A stretch of 64,000 bases of DNA, taken from assembly GCA_040757715.1 (NCBI GenBank), contig JBFLWS010000013.1, positions 28,347-92,346 on the forward strand. Direction: 5' to 3'. The translations under genes were made by a program, and so were the position numbers. Every line of letters starts with the position of its first letter. Position 1 is the first letter of the stretch. Positions 40,396-48,823 of this stretch are shown here, one piece after another. A model generated the notes under the pieces. The model was given only the letters and a program-made list of their open reading frames with translations, had not been told where the DNA came from and did no database searches. Source of the DNA: CAIMFV01 sp040757715. GTDB taxonomy: Bacteria > Pseudomonadota > Alphaproteobacteria > Caulobacterales > Caulobacteraceae.

Positions 40396-40827
40396 ATGCC
40401 GCAACCCATTCCCTATCTCGCCTTCAACGGCGAGTGCGCCGCGGCCATGGCCTTCTATCAAAAGGTGCTGGGCGGCGAGTTGTTCGTCATGACCGGCGGG
40501 GAGTCGCCCATGGCCGATCAGATTCCGCCGGAGCATCAGCATCGGGTCATTCACGCCCGCCTCACCCTGGACGACGGCATGCTGATCTACGGCGGCGACA
40601 GCCCGGCGAGCATGCCCTATCAGGGCATGCACGGGGTCTCGCTCTCGCTCAACTACGACACGGTGGCCGAGGCGGAACAGGTGTTCAACGCCCTCTCGGA
40701 AGGCGGCAAGGTGAGCATGGCCTTCGGCGACACCTTCTGGGCCAAGAAGTTCGGCATGGTCACCGATCGCTTCGGCTGCCACTGGATGGTCAATGGCGAA
40801 CTGCACGACATGTCGGCGCAAGGCTGA
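40396..40827 (+). CDS. VOC family protein, PhnB-like
   Basis: A 143-aa vicinal-oxygen-chelate fold protein of the PhnB/3-demethylubiquinone-like group. It has IPYLAFNGECAAAMAFYQKV, HARLTLDDGMLIYGGD, SLSLNYDTVAEAEQVFNALS and MVTDRFGCHWMVN. The usual metal residues are partly conserved (His in HARL, Glu/Asn in the terminal strand). Function unknown; often a small-molecule or stress-related protein. The ATG at 40396 has GGAG six bases upstream and matches the family start. Confidence 0.85.
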   Translation: MPQPIPYLAFNGECAAAMAFYQKVLGGELFVMTGGESPMADQIPPEHQHRVIHARLTLDDGMLIYGGDSPASMPYQGMHGVSLSLNYDTVAEAEQVFNALSEGGKVSMAFGDTFWAKKFGMVTDRFGCHWMVNGELHDMSAQG

Positions 40828-40836
40828 TTAGGCGGG

Positions 40837-41310
40837 CTAATCCCGCACTTGCAGACGCGCCCGCTCGGGCGTCACCGCGGCGCCGTCCGGCCGAACGAAG
40901 CTCACCGCCAGGGGGGCGCCGTCCAAGGCGTCCACCACGCTCACCCGGGCAGAGGCGTCGCGCAAGTGCGCGTCGCCATAGGCCATCAAGGCCATCAGGG
41001 ACAAACCAAGCCCGCGCCCCTTGGCGGTGAGGCGATACTCATGACGCGTGCGACCGCCTGGGTCTTGGTACGGGGCGCGCTGCATCAACCCGTGCTCCAC
41101 CAGCCGTCCCAGGCGCTGGCTCAGCATGGCGCGCGGGGCCTGCAGGTCCCGCTGAAGATCGTCAAATCGCGTCACGCCGTAGAACGCCTCGCGCAGAATC
41201 AGCAGCACCCACCGGTCTCCGAGCAAGTCGGCGGCGTGGGCGAGGCCGCATTGGTCTTGGGGCACGGGGGCGGCGACAACGCGGGGCGGGGCAGGGGCAG
41301 GGTTTGACAT
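40837..41310 (-). CDS. HxlR family transcriptional regulator
   Basis: A 157-aa winged-helix regulator. The HxlR core is CGLAHAADLLGDRWVLLILR, GVTRFDDLQRDLQAPRAMLS, LGRLVEHGLMQR and TRHEYRLTAKGRGL. A Cys near the start of the domain is the redox-sensing position in some members. It is divergent from a small membrane protein gene with a 50-bp gap and may regulate it. The signal is unknown. Confidence 0.86.
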   Translation of the reverse strand: MSNPAPAPPRVVAAPVPQDQCGLAHAADLLGDRWVLLILREAFYGVTRFDDLQRDLQAPRAMLSQRLGRLVEHGLMQRAPYQDPGGRTRHEYRLTAKGRGLGLSLMALMAYGDAHLRDASARVSVVDALDGAPLAVSFVRPDGAAVTPERARLQVRD

Positions 41311-41360
41311 TTGAACCCAAATAGGCGATCCGTAGCTAAATTCAAAATCGGAACGTAGAT

Positions 41361-41744
41361 GTGAGCCCGCTCATCCTTCTCTTGATCGCCAAAGTCGCCG
41401 TTACCGGAGCGCTGGTGGCGCTGCCGCTCCTGCTCGCGCCGTCCCGTCGGCTCGCATCTCCTGATCCTGGACCCGGCGGGGTGGTGGTCTATCGCCTGTA
41501 CGGCGTGGCCATCCTTGCGCTGCTGGTGGTCTATGGCTCGGGCTTGATGGAGGCGATGCAGGGCCGTTTCCCCTGGGGCGTGGCGGCTGCGGGCTTCGTA
41601 TCCAATGCTGGCGCTACGGCCGTGCTGTTATTCACTGGCGCGTGGCGCAGTCGGCCGCGCATGACGCTGTTCTTCGCCGCCGTGGCGCTGGGCTTGTTGG
41701 CGGCCGCGGCGTTCCCGGAAGCAGCGCTGCATCGGTTGGTTTAG
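41361..41744 (+). CDS. Small four-helix membrane protein, unknown
   Basis: A 127-aa inner-membrane protein with about four hydrophobic segments (LILLLIAKVAVTGALVALPL, VYRLYGVAILALLVVYGSGL, AAAGFVSNAGATAVLLFTGA, LFFAAVALGLLAAAAF). No conserved functional motif is recognised. GTG start. Divergent from the HxlR regulator, an arrangement typical of a regulator and its target. Confidence 0.62.
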   Translation: MSPLILLLIAKVAVTGALVALPLLLAPSRRLASPDPGPGGVVVYRLYGVAILALLVVYGSGLMEAMQGRFPWGVAAAGFVSNAGATAVLLFTGAWRSRPRMTLFFAAVALGLLAAAAFPEAALHRLV

Positions 41745-41794
41745 TCGATGGCGGGGGCTTGTCACGGCGGCGGATCGGGTCTTGAAGGAGGGGC

Positions 41795-43009
41795 ATGACC
41801 CTCGCCGAACCCACCCTCGCCGCCGCTGATCCTGTCGACTGGGACGATCGCTTTTCCGACTACGGCGCCCGCGCCTCCGCCTCGGAAATCCGCGAGCTCC
41901 TGAAGCTCCTGGTGCAGCCGGACATCATCTCCTTCGCCGGCGGCATTCCCGACCCGGCCCTCTTCCCGCGCGAGCTGGTGGCCGCTGCCCACGCCAAGGT
42001 GCTGGGCGATGCGGCCCTGTCGCGCGAGGCGCTGCAATATTCGGTGAGCGAGGGCTATGCGCCCCTGCGCGAACAGCTGGCCGCGCCTTGGCGGGCCAAG
42101 GGCGCCCTTCTCGACATCGACAACATCCTGATCACCAACGGCTCGCAGCAGGCGCTCGACCTGATCAGCCGGCTGTTCCTCAATCCCGGCGACCGGCTGC
42201 TCAGCGCCCGGCCCACCTACCTCGGCGCCCTGCAGGCCTTCAACGCGGGAGCGCCGGAGCATGGCGATCTGGCCGAGCTGATCACGGGCGGGTCCAAGGC
42301 CAAGCTCGCTTACGTCATGCCCGACTTCGCCAATCCCAGCGGCGAGACCCTGCCGCAGCAGGAGCGCCAGGCCATCCTCGCCGCGGCGGACCGCGCGGGC
42401 GTGGCTCTGGTGGAGGATGCGGCCTATGTGGAGCTGGCCTTCGATGGGGCGACCCCGCCCTCGCTCTTAGAGCTGGAGGCCAGGGCCAAGGGCTCGGTGG
42501 ACGCCGGGCGGGTGATCTATTGCGGCACCTTCTCCAAGACCGTGGTGCCGGGTCTGCGCCTCGGCTGGGTGATTGCGCCCAAGCCGGTGATCCGCAAGCT
42601 GGTTCTGATGAAACAGGCCGCCGATCTGCACACCAGCTCCCTGTCGCAGATGGCGCTCAGCGAAGTGCTGGCCAACCTCACGCCCGAGCACATGAACACC
42701 CTGCGCGCCGCCTATGGCGAGCGTTGCCGGGCCATGCTGGACGCCCTCTCGCGGCACATGCCGGCAGGCGTCGCCTGGACCAAGCCCAAGGGCGGCATGT
42801 TCGTGTGGCTCGACCTGCCGCAAGGTCTCGACGGCGCCAAGCTCTTGGAGCGGGCCATCAAGGAAGAGCGGGTGGCCTTCGTCCCCGGCGCGGCCTTCTT
42901 CGCCACCGGGGTGCGGCGCAACAGCCTCCGCCTCTCCTTCTCGCTCAATCCCCCCGAGGTGGTGGAGGAGGGGATCGCCCGCCTCGGCCGCCTCCTGAAA
43001 TCAGCCTGA
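41795..43009 (+). CDS. PLP-dependent aminotransferase, fold type I (2-aminoadipate aminotransferase-like)
   Basis: A 404-aa class I/II aminotransferase of the LysN/MocR-catalytic type. The start LLKLLVQPDIISFAGGIPDP is characteristic of this subfamily. NGSQQALDLISRLFLNPGD precedes PLP contacts, and the cofactor Lys lies in CGTFSKTVVPGLRLGW (about residue 250). A terminal RLSFSLNPPEVVEEGI has the substrate carboxylate Arg. There is no N-terminal GntR domain, so it is an enzyme, not a regulator. AAGGAGG precedes the ATG. Substrate uncertain. Confidence 0.86.
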   Translation: MTLAEPTLAAADPVDWDDRFSDYGARASASEIRELLKLLVQPDIISFAGGIPDPALFPRELVAAAHAKVLGDAALSREALQYSVSEGYAPLREQLAAPWRAKGALLDIDNILITNGSQQALDLISRLFLNPGDRLLSARPTYLGALQAFNAGAPEHGDLAELITGGSKAKLAYVMPDFANPSGETLPQQERQAILAAADRAGVALVEDAAYVELAFDGATPPSLLELEARAKGSVDAGRVIYCGTFSKTVVPGLRLGWVIAPKPVIRKLVLMKQAADLHTSSLSQMALSEVLANLTPEHMNTLRAAYGERCRAMLDALSRHMPAGVAWTKPKGGMFVWLDLPQGLDGAKLLERAIKEERVAFVPGAAFFATGVRRNSLRLSFSLNPPEVVEEGIARLGRLLKSA

Positions 43010-43013
43010 CGTC

Positions 43014-45128
43014 TCAGCGGGGGTCGCCGGGGGCGTAGTCCGCCCGGATGTGGCCCTTCAGCTGATCCTCGGTGAAGTAGACGGGCTTGGTCTTCATGGC
43101 CACGAACATGGGCGTCTGGTCGGCGTAGTGCGGCGACCTGGCGTCCAGCGTGGCCGAGCCGAACTGGTGGATGCTCTCCGACGAGAGCTTGCCCGCCTTG
43201 TCCCAGGCGACGAACATGATCAGCGTGTCGCCGGCGTCGGCAGTGAGGGTGCCGTCCTTCTGCGGCTGGCCATAGACGGCGCGGAAAGTGTCGGGACCGC
43301 CATCGATCGGAAGATCGACATTGCCCCGGCGGATGCGGTTCACCTGGCCCCAGCTGGGGTCGAGCCGGCCGAAATGGGTCTTCAAGGTCGTGATCGCCGC
43401 GCGCAGGGTCGCTTCCACGGTGAGCGGCGCGGCGCCTGGCTTCTTCGAGCGCACATAGGGCTCGGCGGCCAGGATGGCGATGGCGGCGGCGCGGTTGTCC
43501 ACATTGGCGCGGAAGTCCCAGGTCTTCAGCAGGGCTTGGGCGGCCAGGAGGTCGGCATCGCCACGGGCGTCGAGGGCCAGGGCCTCGTGCACATAGTCGG
43601 CCATGTCGGACTTCGGGCTATAGGCGATGTCGAACTTGTAGCGGCGGAAGGCCTCGGCTGAGATGCGCGGATCGGCGGCGAAGGTCTCCAGCGCCCGCCA
43701 GGCGCGGTTGGTCATGTCGCTCTGGATGGCCATGGAGGCGGGATAGTTTTCCGGCTTCAGCCCGTCGCCCACCGCTAGCGGCGTGAAGGGCGTGTTGTTG
43801 GAGTTGAACACGAGGCCTGACCTCGGCCGCCAGATCTGCGGAACCTTGTCGAAGGGCAGATAGCCGTTCCAGATCAGGTCGGAGCGGTCGCCGGGCATCT
43901 CGGCCTTCCAATCCACACCCTGACGGCGGTTGGGGAACTGGCCGTTATAGACATAGCCGATGGTCCCGCTCTCGTCGGCATAGATGTAGTTGATGGAGGG
44001 CAGGGCGTTCAGGGCCATGGCTGATCGCCAGGCGTCGCTGTTTTCCGCCTTGTCCAGGCGGTAATATTGCAGGGCCTGGCGATATTCGCCCATGCCGGCG
44101 TAGCGGATGGCGAAGACGCCATGGTCGGTCTCCAGCACCGGGCCGTGGGCGCTGCGCAGCACCGGCTTGTGGACGGTCCAATAGAATGGCCCCCACAGGT
44201 GCACCCGAATCGCGGCGTCGGTGCGCTGGAAATCCCGCCAGGCGCCGTCGAGCCGGTACTGATTCTTGTTCGCCGGGTTGAGGGTCAGGCGATAGACGTC
44301 GGCGAGGCGCGGCTTGTTCACCGTATTGGCCCAGCCGAGATGGGCGTTATGCCCGTGCAGCATGAAGGGCGCGCCGGGAAAGAAGCCGCCGGCCACGTGC
44401 CAGCCCTCATCGCTCTCCACCACCGCCTCGTACCAGGCCACCGGTCCGGTATAGGGTTGGTGCGAGTTCACCAGCAGCCGGGTGGCGCCGTCGGCGCTGC
44501 GGGCGGGAGCGACAGCCACGCCGTTGGAGCCGATGGGCAGGCCGGCCTTGGCGGTCTTGGGCTTGACGATGGCGCTAAGGGTCTCGTCGAGGCCGTAGAA
44601 GAACGGCGTCTTGAACATGAAGCCGGCGATGATGTCCTTGCCCGTCACCGGCAGGAGGTCAGGCGCGGCCAGATTCGGGTGGCGCGCGACGTAATAGTTC
44701 ACCCCGTCGGCATAGGCCTCCACCACCTGGCGCAGGTCCGCCGGCAGCTCGGTGTAGTGGGCGTTCAGCGTGGGCCAGATGTCGAACAGATTGACGAGGT
44801 AGTCGGTGACGGCGGCCTTGGGGCCGTCTTCGGCGGCGAGCTGGCCGCGGGTGGCGAGAATCACCTGCTGGAAGGTGGCGAAGTCGTCCTCGGCGTGGGC
44901 GTAGGCAAGGCCGAAGGCGGCGTCGGCGTCAGTGCGACCCCTGATGTGCGGCACGCCGAACTCGTCGCGGCGGATGCGCACCTGATGCTGGGCGGCGCGG
45001 TCGAGGAAGGTCGAGGGGGCGACCGGGGCGGGGCGGCTGATTCGGTCGAGGGCGATGAGGCCGCCGGCGGCGAGAACCACCACCAGCAAGAGGGCCAGGC
45101 CCCCGCGTATGATTAACCGCATGCGCAT
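43014..45128 (-). CDS. Penicillin acylase family (Ntn hydrolase) amidase
   Basis: A 704-aa periplasmic amidohydrolase with an N-terminal signal/anchor (LIIRGGLALLLVVVLAAGGL). A small alpha chain (about 30-199) precedes the self-cleavage site GLPIG/SNGVAVAP. The Ser (about residue 200) becomes the N-terminal nucleophile of the beta chain, which continues LLVNSHQPYTGPVAWYEAV and FMLHGHNAHLGWANTVNKP. Relatives hydrolyse penicillins, N-acyl-homoserine lactones, lipopeptides or other acyl amides; the substrate here is unknown. Monocistronic and convergent with the aminotransferase gene. Confidence 0.88.
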   Translation of the reverse strand: MRMRLIIRGGLALLLVVVLAAGGLIALDRISRPAPVAPSTFLDRAAQHQVRIRRDEFGVPHIRGRTDADAAFGLAYAHAEDDFATFQQVILATRGQLAAEDGPKAAVTDYLVNLFDIWPTLNAHYTELPADLRQVVEAYADGVNYYVARHPNLAAPDLLPVTGKDIIAGFMFKTPFFYGLDETLSAIVKPKTAKAGLPIGSNGVAVAPARSADGATRLLVNSHQPYTGPVAWYEAVVESDEGWHVAGGFFPGAPFMLHGHNAHLGWANTVNKPRLADVYRLTLNPANKNQYRLDGAWRDFQRTDAAIRVHLWGPFYWTVHKPVLRSAHGPVLETDHGVFAIRYAGMGEYRQALQYYRLDKAENSDAWRSAMALNALPSINYIYADESGTIGYVYNGQFPNRRQGVDWKAEMPGDRSDLIWNGYLPFDKVPQIWRPRSGLVFNSNNTPFTPLAVGDGLKPENYPASMAIQSDMTNRAWRALETFAADPRISAEAFRRYKFDIAYSPKSDMADYVHEALALDARGDADLLAAQALLKTWDFRANVDNRAAAIAILAAEPYVRSKKPGAAPLTVEATLRAAITTLKTHFGRLDPSWGQVNRIRRGNVDLPIDGGPDTFRAVYGQPQKDGTLTADAGDTLIMFVAWDKAGKLSSESIHQFGSATLDARSPHYADQTPMFVAMKTKPVYFTEDQLKGHIRADYAPGDPR

Positions 45129-45220
45129 TTCCCCCGTATGTTTTGTGGAGGGAGCTTACGGAATTAACGCTGTGGGGCAAATCGGGTCGGCGCGGCTCAA
45201 ATCGCAAAAGGCCAGCGCGC

Positions 45221-45253
45221 AAAAGAAAAGAGCCGCCCCAGAGGAGCGGCTCT
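45221..45253 (-). terminator. Terminator of the small lipoprotein gene
   Basis: On the minus strand, AGAGCCGCTCC, loop TCT, GGGGCGGCTCT, then TTTTCTTTT. It lies 24 bases after the stop of the 77-aa gene. Confidence 0.85.
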
Positions 45254-45276
45254 CAACACCATAAGATCCGAAGATC

Positions 45277-45510
45277 TTACTTCTTTTCGGTGGTGTTGTT
45301 GGCGGCCGGAGCGGTCGCGTTGGTGGTGTTGGCGGTGGCGTTGGCCGCCGCGTTGTCGGTGGTGTTGTTGGCGGCCGGAGCGGCAGCGGCGTTGTTGTCG
45401 GTGGCGTTGGCGGTGTTGTTGTCAGCAGCCTTCTTGCCGCAGGCGGCGACGGACAGAGCGGCGATGGCGGCGGTGGCGACGAGCACCTTGCGCAGGGTGG
45501 TGGAGGTCAT
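45277..45510 (-). CDS. Small Asn/Ala/Thr-rich lipoprotein
   Basis: A 77-aa protein. A signal ends in the lipobox LSVAAC (about Cys24), then GKKAADNN and a low-complexity mature region built from N, A, T and P (TTDNAAANATANTTNATAPA, NNTTEKK) with imperfect repeats AANNTT. Short lipoproteins of this kind are seen in related bacteria; the role is unknown, perhaps a periplasmic spacer or envelope stress factor. A dedicated strong terminator and isolated position suggest independent, possibly high expression. Confidence 0.72.
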   Translation of the reverse strand: MTSTTLRKVLVATAAIAALSVAACGKKAADNNTANATDNNAAAAPAANNTTDNAAANATANTTNATAPAANNTTEKK

Positions 45511-45705
45511 GAGAAGAGTCCCTTTGGAGATTGGCGTCGCTTTAGATCGCGAGCTCCCGCTCCATACACCGTTCTGTGATGATACGCCATCCTCTCCTGC
45601 ATCACGCTTGCTGGTCGTAAGGGTGCGGCGGATTGACGCACCTCGATCACGAATCGGACAACTCTGGAAAAGGTTAAAATTTACAATAACTTATTTGGTG
45701 AGGTT

Positions 45706-46173
45706 TCAGGGCTGAGGCGACGCCGCCTGAGCGCCGCTGCGCGGGGACCGTCTCGCGCGGCGCCAATTCACCCAGGCGCCGCCGAGAATCGTCGCCACCA
45801 CGGCGAGGCTGATGGGGTTGGTGATCAGGGCGTCTAAGGCGCTGGGCTGGCGTCCGGCGCTCAAGGTGACGGCGTTGAGGGTCAGTTCGGCGGACTGGAG
45901 CAGCATGGCCACCCCCAGCCAGATGTTGCTGTAGCGCAGGGCCAGGACGAGAAAGCCAGTGGCGAGGGAGAAGTCGACGGCCAGGAAGGCGACGGCGGGG
46001 CGCGCAGTCACCGTGACGATTTGCGCGGCGATGACGGCCAAGGCGGCGCTGGAATTGAGCGTCGCCCCCCATCTCTCCGCCGCACCGCCAATGCGCCAGG
46101 CTATAATAGGCGTGGCGGCGATTATCAAAAGCGCTTCCGCCGGCACGGCAGCCGCGTACCAAAAGGCGCTCAA
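45706..46173 (-). CDS. Hypothetical multi-pass membrane protein
   Basis: A 155-aa protein with about four to five hydrophobic helices (FWYAAAVPAEALLIIAATPI, AALAVIAAQIVTVTARPA, FLAVDFSLATGFLVLALRYS, NPISLAVVATILGGAWVNW) and a basic C-terminus. It starts at TTG 46173, supported by GGAGGA seven bases upstream. No family recognised. The gap of about 195 bp to the lipoprotein gene below it holds nothing that I can name. Confidence 0.6.
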   Translation of the reverse strand: MSAFWYAAAVPAEALLIIAATPIIAWRIGGAAERWGATLNSSAALAVIAAQIVTVTARPAVAFLAVDFSLATGFLVLALRYSNIWLGVAMLLQSAELTLNAVTLSAGRQPSALDALITNPISLAVVATILGGAWVNWRRARRSPRSGAQAASPQP

Positions 46174-46244
46174 GGGTCGATCCTCCGTATCCCAGAGAAC
46201 CGACCCTAAAGCTTTTAGGTAAAATATATGGAACTGCGCGTGGC

Positions 46245-46580
46245 TCAGCTCACCGAGCGCAGAGTCGCGACGTCGTCTTCCTCAACGCCCGCCTTCGGAA
46301 CAACGCCGGCCATGCGGGTGCGCACGCCGAGGCGCAGACGCACCTCGTCGAGAGCGCTGTGCGCCTCGACCACCGAGGTGCGGGCGTCGGCCAGAGCCGC
46401 CACCGCCGCGGTGAGCTTTTGCATGGCCGCGTCGCCCATGGGCGCGGCGAGGCCGAGCTCTTGCCGGGCCTTGATCATTTCGCCGATCAGCTGGCTCGCG
46501 TCCGCGATCGCTTGATCGATTGAGCTTTCCGTCGTGTAGAGCTTGCCCACGACGCCCTTAACCACCGTCACCTTATCCAT
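46245..46580 (-). CDS. Small helical conserved hypothetical protein, likely CtrA-controlled
   Basis: A 111-aa mostly alpha-helical cytosolic protein (VVGKLYTTESSIDQAIADAS, LTAAVAALADARTSVVEAHS, ALDEVRLRLGVR) with an Asp/Glu-rich tail. No enzyme motif. A full CtrA-type box lies 41 bp upstream of its ATG, which suggests cell-cycle-regulated transcription as for many small Caulobacter proteins. Divergent from the hybrid histidine kinase. Confidence 0.62.
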   Translation of the reverse strand: MDKVTVVKGVVGKLYTTESSIDQAIADASQLIGEMIKARQELGLAAPMGDAAMQKLTAAVAALADARTSVVEAHSALDEVRLRLGVRTRMAGVVPKAGVEEDDVATLRSVS

Positions 46581-46620
46581 GTCGCGCCTCTAAAAAGGAC
46601 CTAACCAGGAGTGGTGACGT

Positions 46621-46635
46621 TAACTAATTATTAAC
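46621..46635. promoter_or_regulatory. Full CtrA-type binding box
   Basis: TTAACTAATTATTAA matches TTAA-N7-TTAA exactly and is followed by the preferred C. It is nearly symmetric, so it reads as a site on both strands. It lies between the 111-aa gene (41 bp upstream of it) and the hybrid kinase (about 145 bp upstream). Confidence 0.7.
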
Positions 46636-46779
46636 GCTCGCGCTAGGCGTGCTGTTCCATTTATTTTCGTCACATTCCGTGCCGCTAAATCGTCGCCCCC
46701 CTAAGAAAACGTTAGGCTTGCTGCGCTAGTATCTCAGGAAAATAATCGCGGCCAAGTGGTGGCTGCGACGGGCGAAAGA

Positions 46780-48699
46780 ATGAATCTCAGCGGGCGAGCC
46801 ATAATCAAGCGACTTAAGGTCGACGCCCCGAATGGCGGCGCGCCACGGACGAGGGCCTCCTTGCAGGGGCGCATCGCTGCGGCGGCGCTCGGCACCGCCG
46901 TGGCCGTCATGATTCTGGCTTCGGCGGTGTTCGTGCTGGAGCGATTCGAGGAAGACGCCGGCCGCGAGGTCGTCGCCCAGACCGCCCTGACCCGCACCCT
47001 CGTGCGGATGATCTCGCCCTCCGGAGATCTGTCGGCTTTGGCCGATACACCCCAGGTGCGAGCGGCTAGACTGTACGACCGCAAGGGACGATTGCGCGCC
47101 CGCTACGTAGCGCCGGGCGATCCCGCGAACGCGGTGCGCACCACGCGCGCGGCGGCGCCCGGCGGCGGCGCGCTGGAGATCGACGAGACGCCCCTGCGGG
47201 TGGAGGTGATCGCCGCCCAGTACCTGGCCATGATCGGCGCGCTGTTCTTCGCCGCCACCGGCGTCGCCCTGTTCCTGGGGCGTTGGCTGGCTAGGCGGGT
47301 GGCCGCGCCGATCCAGAGCCTGTCGGCGGCCATGGGGCTGGTGGCCCAGAACGCAGACTTCAGCCTGCGCGTGCCGGTCGCCGTCGATGACGAGCTCGGC
47401 CGGCTGATCGACAGCTTCAACCACCTGCTCGCCGAGCTGCAGGTGAAGCGGCGCGAGCTCGATCTGACCATGAGCGAACTGGTGGAGGCCAAGGACGCCG
47501 CCGAGGCCGCCAATCGCCTGAAGACCCAGTTCCTGGCCAATATGAGCCATGAGATTCGCACGCCGCTGAATGGCGTGCTGGCCATGACCCAGCTCATGCG
47601 GGCCGAAGCCGCCGATCCGACGCAGCTCGAGCGCCTGGGCGTTGTGCAGCAGTCGGGCGAGGCCTTGCTGGCCATCCTCAATGACATTCTCGACGTGGCG
47701 AAGATCGAGTCCGGCTTCGTCACCATCGAGCGGGCGCCGTTCGAGTTGCGCGCTCTGGTATGCGCCGCCGCTGCGCCCTTCGCCGAGATGGCGGCGGCCA
47801 AGGGGATCGATTTCGTGTGCGAGGTCGCCGACGTGGCGCCGCAATGGGTGAGCGGCGATCAGGGCAAACTGCGTCAAGTGCTGGGCAATCTCGCCTCCAA
47901 CGCCGTGAAGTTCACTGACGAGGGCTATATCCGACTGAACGTGGCGGCCTCGCCTGAAGGTCCCGATCGCCTGCGCATCGAGGTGTCGGACACCGGCATC
48001 GGCGTCGACCCGGATAAGCTTGATCTGTTGTTCCGCAAGTTCAGCCAGGTGGACTCCTCCAACACTCGACGCTTCGGCGGGGCGGGGCTCGGTCTCGCCA
48101 TCTGCAAGGAGCTGGTGGAGCTCATGGGGGGACGTATCTGGATGGAGAGCGCGCCTGGGGCCGGCGCGCGGGTGATGATCGACCTGCCGGCGGCGGCTGC
48201 GGAGGCGCCAGCCGATGCTGCGCCGTCAAGGCCCGCCGAACCGGTCCTGGCTGCTGCCGACGCTGCGACCGATCAGAGTCAGGACGGACAGGCGCTGCGG
48301 GTGTTGGCGGCCGAGGACAATCTCACCAATCAGCTGGTGCTGAGAGCGGTTTTGGAGAGCCTGCTGGTGGACCTCACCCTGGTGGGCGATGGCCGCGCGG
48401 CGGTGGAGGCGTTGGACCAGGACCGTTTCGACCTCGTGCTGATGGACATTCAGATGCCGGAGATGGACGGGGTGGCCGCTACGCGGGAGATCCGTCGCCG
48501 CGAGACGCTGGCTGGGCGTGCGCGTACGCCGATTGTCGCGGTCTCGGCCAACGCCATGCCGTTCCAAGTGGAGGAATATCTCGCCGCCGGCATGGACGCG
48601 CATCTGGCCAAACCCATCGACGTGGCGCGGCTCTATGCCCTGTTGAGCGGCAGTCTGGGCGGCGATCAGCTGCAAGGCGAGCGTATCGACGCCGCTTAG
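46780..48699 (+). CDS. Hybrid sensor histidine kinase/response regulator
   Basis: A 639-aa membrane kinase. TM1 (about 40-57) and TM2 (about 150-172) flank a roughly 90-residue periplasmic sensor. HAMP covers about 175-230. The DHp motif FLANMSHEIRTPLNGV carries the phosphorylated His (about 263). The ATPase boxes are N (LASNAVKFTDEG), G1 (VSDTGIGVD) and G2 (FGGAGLGLAICKELV). A C-terminal receiver (about 507-630) has the AAEDN pocket and VLMDIQMPEMDG phospho-Asp. The output partner is unknown. Its start is the ATG at 46780; a GTG at 46756 would add eight residues. Confidence 0.9.
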   Translation: MNLSGRAIIKRLKVDAPNGGAPRTRASLQGRIAAAALGTAVAVMILASAVFVLERFEEDAGREVVAQTALTRTLVRMISPSGDLSALADTPQVRAARLYDRKGRLRARYVAPGDPANAVRTTRAAAPGGGALEIDETPLRVEVIAAQYLAMIGALFFAATGVALFLGRWLARRVAAPIQSLSAAMGLVAQNADFSLRVPVAVDDELGRLIDSFNHLLAELQVKRRELDLTMSELVEAKDAAEAANRLKTQFLANMSHEIRTPLNGVLAMTQLMRAEAADPTQLERLGVVQQSGEALLAILNDILDVAKIESGFVTIERAPFELRALVCAAAAPFAEMAAAKGIDFVCEVADVAPQWVSGDQGKLRQVLGNLASNAVKFTDEGYIRLNVAASPEGPDRLRIEVSDTGIGVDPDKLDLLFRKFSQVDSSNTRRFGGAGLGLAICKELVELMGGRIWMESAPGAGARVMIDLPAAAAEAPADAAPSRPAEPVLAAADAATDQSQDGQALRVLAAEDNLTNQLVLRAVLESLLVDLTLVGDGRAAVEALDQDRFDLVLMDIQMPEMDGVAATREIRRRETLAGRARTPIVAVSANAMPFQVEEYLAAGMDAHLAKPIDVARLYALLSGSLGGDQLQGERIDAA

Positions 48700-48823
48700 C
48701 AGCTGCGGGCCCTCGCACGCGCTGATAAATCTCCTGTAGAAAAAGAGGCTTCCGCGCTGCGCGCCCGCGCGCTTCATTACATAATTGAGACGGAGCTTCA
48801 TCCGTCGGGATCAAGAGGGCGAT

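Noticed and set aside
46726..47877. 383-codon open frame antisense to the hybrid kinase
   Set aside because: Overlaps conserved HAMP and DHp coding sequence and lacks any motif.
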